Assembly: GCA_964486825.1 (NCBI GenBank) | Contig: CAZAQS010000054.1 | Span: 1-22,247 of the forward strand | Direction of reading: 5' to 3' | From: CAZAQS01 sp964486825 | GTDB taxonomy: Bacteria; Chloroflexota; Anaerolineae; Anaerolineales; UBA4823 | Length of the DNA: 22,247 bases | Shown: positions 21,685 through 22,247 of the stretch, piece by piece | Layout of the letters: every line of letters begins with the position of its first letter | How positions within the stretch are numbered: position 1 is the first letter of the stretch | Notes under the pieces: model-generated | What the model was told of the DNA's origin: nothing | Seen by the model: only the letters and a program-made list of their open reading frames with translations | Database searches by the model: none | Position numbers and translations under genes: made by a program

Positions 21685-22247
21685 ATGCAAAATTACCGGC
21701 TGTCCTTGAACGAGCGCGGTTGGAAATTACCCTTCTTCACCATCTGGACCGGCCAGGCATTTTCACTGCTCGGCAGCCAGCTGGTCCAATTTGCCCTGAT
21801 CTGGTATCTCACCCAATTGACCGGATCGGCCACCGTCCTGGCAACGGCCGCCGTGGTCGGGCTGCTACCGCAGGTCCTGCTGGGGCCGCTCGCCGGGGCA
21901 ATGGTGGACCGCTGGAGCCGGCGAGCCGTGATGATGCTATCCGATGGCACCGTGGCCCTGACAACCCTGGCCCTGGCAGCCACCTTCCTGATGGGCAGGG
22001 CCGAGATCTGGCATATCTACCTGGCCATGCTGATCCGGGCCGCGGCCGGCAGCTTCCACTGGCCTGCCATGCAGGCCTCCACCAGCCTGATGGTGCCCAA
22101 GCAGCACCTGTCGCGCGTGCAGGGCGTCAACCAGGTCCTGATGGGCGCCATGAACATCGCTTCGGCGCCGCTGGGCGCCTTGCTGCTGGAGATCCTGCCC
22201 ATGCAGAGCATCCTGGCGATCGATTTCGGGACGGCCCTGCTGGCGAT
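21685..22247 (+). CDS. MFS exporter, MFS_3/MefA-like (partial, runs off the window)
   Basis: The N-terminal 187 residues of a major facilitator protein; the frame stays open to the last base. It begins MQNYRLSLNERGWKLPFFTIW, with helix 1 from about 15, and an ALIWYLTQLTGSATVLATAAVVGLLPQ region. The loop GAMVDRWSRRAVM (71-83) is MFS motif A. RAAAGSFHWPAMQASTSLMVP and RVQGVNQVLMGAMNIASAPLGALLL match the pattern of the MFS_3 / macrolide-efflux (MefA) type group, which exports drugs or siderophores. The substrate cannot be assigned. GGAGG (21672-21676) lies eight bases before the ATG at 21685. It follows the small 72-residue gene and could share its promoter. A link with the arsenic genes is only positional. 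Confidence 0.85.
   Translation, partial: MQNYRLSLNERGWKLPFFTIWTGQAFSLLGSQLVQFALIWYLTQLTGSATVLATAAVVGLLPQVLLGPLAGAMVDRWSRRAVMMLSDGTVALTTLALAATFLMGRAEIWHIYLAMLIRAAAGSFHWPAMQASTSLMVPKQHLSRVQGVNQVLMGAMNIASAPLGALLLEILPMQSILAIDFGTALLA

Overview
The window looks like chromosomal DNA of an uncultured or little-studied member of the Chloroflexota, most likely the Anaerolineae. This is an inference from style, not from a marker gene. The DNA is GC-rich (roughly 60% by eye), there are several TTG/GTG starts behind good Shine-Dalgarno (SD) sites, and the secreted proteins carry Pro/Thr 'PTPTPT' linkers. There is also a family of C39-like/TPR proteins and an intergenic AAACC-GGTTT hairpin repeat. No rRNA, tRNA, CRISPR array, insertion sequence or phage gene was seen.

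Left part (1-8.5 kb). A minus-strand pair encodes the SbcC/Rad50-type ATPase and a membrane family-2 glycosyltransferase, 12 bases apart. Diverging from it is a plus-strand lipoprotein of unknown function. It ends at a symmetrical hairpin shared with a convergent minus-strand gene for a large secreted subtilisin-like protease (S8 domain with a PA insert). The protease has an unusually long candidate 5' leader, with a likely promoter near 8459-8487, a structured inverted repeat and a distal perfect anti-SD match.

Middle (8.5-16.2 kb). One minus-strand operon reads ftsK, then three tandem paralogous secreted or membrane-anchored C39-like cysteine peptidases with C-terminal TPR repeats, then sbcD. 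The last four genes overlap by 1-4 bases (ATGA, GTGA, TGATG junctions), so they are probably translationally coupled. SbcD is thus in the same neighbourhood as its partner SbcC but about 4.6 kb away, with the protease and lipoprotein in between.

Right part (16.2-22.2 kb), all on the plus strand: ribonuclease Z, an MFS transporter of the MFS_1-like/HcaT type whose last codons lie in an AAACC-GGTTT repeat, and an exported MTA/SAH-nucleosidase-like protein. An arsenic module follows: an ArsR/SmtB repressor and an ArsM arsenite methyltransferase. Three copies of one operator (consensus ATAGAYnAnCRTCTAT) sit at the arsR promoter (two) and just before arsM (one). After a terminator-like hairpin comes an AT-rich stretch with a near-consensus promoter that drives an unrecognised 72-residue protein. 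The last gene is an MFS_3/MefA-like exporter cut by the window edge.

Nothing seen proves a new system. The parts best worth following are the three-operator ars control region, the tandem C39-TPR array inside an ftsK-sbcD operon, the distal perfect anti-SD motifs ahead of two secreted-protein genes, and the repeat that supplies a transporter's C-terminus.
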